Below are positions 5,924 to 7,030 of a stretch of 7,030 bases of DNA, in pieces. Position numbers and translations under genes: made by a program. The stretch is taken from positions 1 to 7,030 of the forward strand of contig JARGGE010000140.1 in NCBI GenBank assembly GCA_029210865.1, written 5' to 3'. The notes under the pieces were generated by a model. That model saw only the letters and a list, made by a program, of their open reading frames with translations. It did no database searches and was not told the DNA's origin. Numbering within the stretch: the stretch's first letter is position 1; each line of letters starts with the position of its first letter. The stretch comes from Trueperaceae bacterium (GTDB taxonomy: Bacteria > Deinococcota > Deinococci > Deinococcales > Trueperaceae).

Positions 5924-7010
5924 GGGCGACCTCCTCGGGCACGGCCGATCCTTCGGCCAGGGCCGCGTCGAGCGCGGCCAGGAACGCGTCGTTCTCGACC
6001 GCGGTGCCGACGCTGACGCGCAGGCAGCCCTCCAGACCGGGGAGGTGGTCCTGGCGCCGGACGAGGACGCCGTGCCGCTGCAGCGCGGCGTACGTCCCGG
6101 CGGCGTCCGCGACCCGGAAGAGCAAAAAGTTGGCCACGCTCGGATGCACCTGCACGCCGAGGCGCCGCGCGAGCGCGCCCGCGAGCCGCTCGCGCTCCGC
6201 GACCGTCCGGGTGACCCGTTCGGCCACGACGTCCGGAGCGTCGAGCACGGCTTCCGCGACGGCCGCTTGGAGCGCCGAGACCGAGAACGGCAGCAGCGCC
6301 TTGCGCAGCTCCGTCGCGACCGCCGGGTCGGCGAGCGCGTAGCCCAAGCGGACGCCCGCGAGACCGAAGGCCTTCGAGAGCGTCCGCAAGCGCACGACCT
6401 GGGGGTGGGCGCGCGCCAGGGCGTCGTGATCGACGCCCGCGAACTCGCCGTAGGCCTCGTCGACGACGATCAGCCACCGGTCGTCGGCCGCCTCCGCGAC
6501 CCGCCACAGGTCGTCCACCGCGACCGGGTTGCCGGTCGGCGCCATCGGGGCGGCGACGAAGGCGACGCCGCACCCCTCGGCGACGGTCGCGCAGAAGGCC
6601 TCGACCGGGAAAACGAACCCCGCGCCCAGCGGCAGTTCCCGGAGCTCCGCGCCCAGCAGCCGCGCCTGCAACGCGTACACGGAGAAGGTGGGCGTCACGG
6701 TCGCCACCCGCCGCCCCAGGCCGGCGACGATGGTGGCCGCCTGGATCAGAACGTTCGAACCGCCGGCCACGACGACGCCGTCGCTCGGCCAGGCGTGGCG
6801 CGCGCCGAAGCGCTCGGCCAGCTCGACGGGATGCAGGTCCGGGTACCGGTGCCACGAGCGCGCCGCGAGCCGCTCCAGCGCCGCGCGCCGCAGCGGTTCC
6901 GGCAGGTCCTCGGGCGCTTCGTTCTGGTCGAGCTTGACCGCGGCGCCGTGGGCTTCGAACCGGTAGGGGGGGAGGTCGAGGACCTCGGACCGGAGCTTCA
7001 TGGCCGCCAT
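5916..7010 (-). CDS. hisC: Histidinol-phosphate aminotransferase (HisC), PLP-dependent
   Basis: HisC transfers the amino group of glutamate to imidazole acetol phosphate, giving L-histidinol phosphate. The 364-residue product is a fold-type I aminotransferase. It shows LDQNEAP (27-33, substrate gate), RYPD (55-58), GGSNVLI (83-89), APTGNP (157-162), VVDEAYGEF (182-190) with Asp184 and Tyr187, Lys213 in TLSKAFGLAGVRLGY as Schiff-base lysine, and LRVSVGT (330-336) with the substrate-carboxylate arginine. The common GSDE is GSNV here and the usual NPTG asparagine is Ala157, a variant I recall from other HisC proteins. The start may be ATG 7010 or ATG 7001; neither has a strong SD in the 20 nt visible upstream. 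It is the first gene of the minus-strand operon visible here. Paralogues such as aromatic aminotransferases are less likely, given hisB and hisH alongside. Confidence 0.93.
   Translation of the reverse strand: MAAMKLRSEVLDLPPYRFEAHGAAVKLDQNEAPEDLPEPLRRAALERLAARSWHRYPDLHPVELAERFGARHAWPSDGVVVAGGSNVLIQAATIVAGLGRRVATVTPTFSVYALQARLLGAELRELPLGAGFVFPVEAFCATVAEGCGVAFVAAPMAPTGNPVAVDDLWRVAEAADDRWLIVVDEAYGEFAGVDHDALARAHPQVVRLRTLSKAFGLAGVRLGYALADPAVATELRKALLPFSVSALQAAVAEAVLDAPDVVAERVTRTVAERERLAGALARRLGVQVHPSVANFLLFRVADAAGTYAALQRHGVLVRRQDHLPGLEGCLRVSVGTAVENDAFLAALDAALAEGSAVPEEVAHG
5930..5934 (-). promoter_or_regulatory. Shine-Dalgarno for hisB inside hisC
   Basis: GGAGG on the minus strand lies 6 nt upstream of the hisB ATG, within the last codons of hisC. 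It allows strong initiation of hisB despite the overlap with hisC. Confidence 0.65.
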
Positions 7011-7030
7011 GCTAGCCCGTCGTCCGCGCC

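Noticed and set aside
5416..6855. 479-codon minus-strand frame overlapping hisC and hisB
   Set aside because: hisC and hisB in other frames contain intact catalytic motifs; this frame is Arg/Gly/Ala-rich shadow sequence.

Overview
This is a gene-dense, very GC-rich bacterial window with almost no non-coding DNA. It holds one outward-reading regulator fragment at the left edge, one plus-strand gene (murA), and a tight run of six minus-strand genes that fills the rest. The organism is probably a high-GC Deinococcota member (Thermus, Deinococcus or Truepera relatives). The main hint is HisH, whose PGQGHFGQVM and EEAPGV stretches match my memory of Thermus HisH. The assignment is tentative because no database comparison was possible.

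Left part (1-349). A ribbon-helix-helix (RHH) DNA-binding protein is read leftward off the edge. A 170-bp divergent intergenic region follows, with a well-formed sigma-70/sigma-A type promoter for murA (TTGACC, 17 nt, TACACT). An extended -10 element faces the regulator. A 10-bp palindrome lies between the two promoters and a 9-bp-phased CATC repeat lies near the murA transcription start.

Centre-left (350-2673). murA encodes UDP-N-acetylglucosamine enolpyruvyl transferase, the first committed step of peptidoglycan synthesis. Its 3' end overlaps, on the opposite strand, the 3' end of the last gene of the minus-strand operon by 97 bp. That gene encodes a signal-peptide-bearing, single-span membrane protein with a long low-complexity tail and a region resembling the glucodextranase C-terminal family.

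Right part (2670-7010, minus strand). In transcription order the genes are hisC, hisB, hisH, a secreted SPOR-domain protein, yvcK (CofD-like, with an added two-helix membrane anchor) and the single-span membrane protein. Junctions are an 8-bp overlap, a 4-bp gap and then three successive 4-bp overlaps (ATGA, GTGA, ATGA), so the set looks like one translationally coupled operon. The first half makes histidine. The second half looks like an envelope module: SPOR domains generally bind peptidoglycan, YvcK homologues bind UDP-sugars and affect cell-wall synthesis, and the convergent neighbour MurA consumes UDP-GlcNAc. The most interesting part is this SPOR / membrane-YvcK / single-span-receptor-like trio set tail-to-tail against murA. 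No RNA genes, mobile elements, CRISPR arrays or clear intrinsic terminators were seen.
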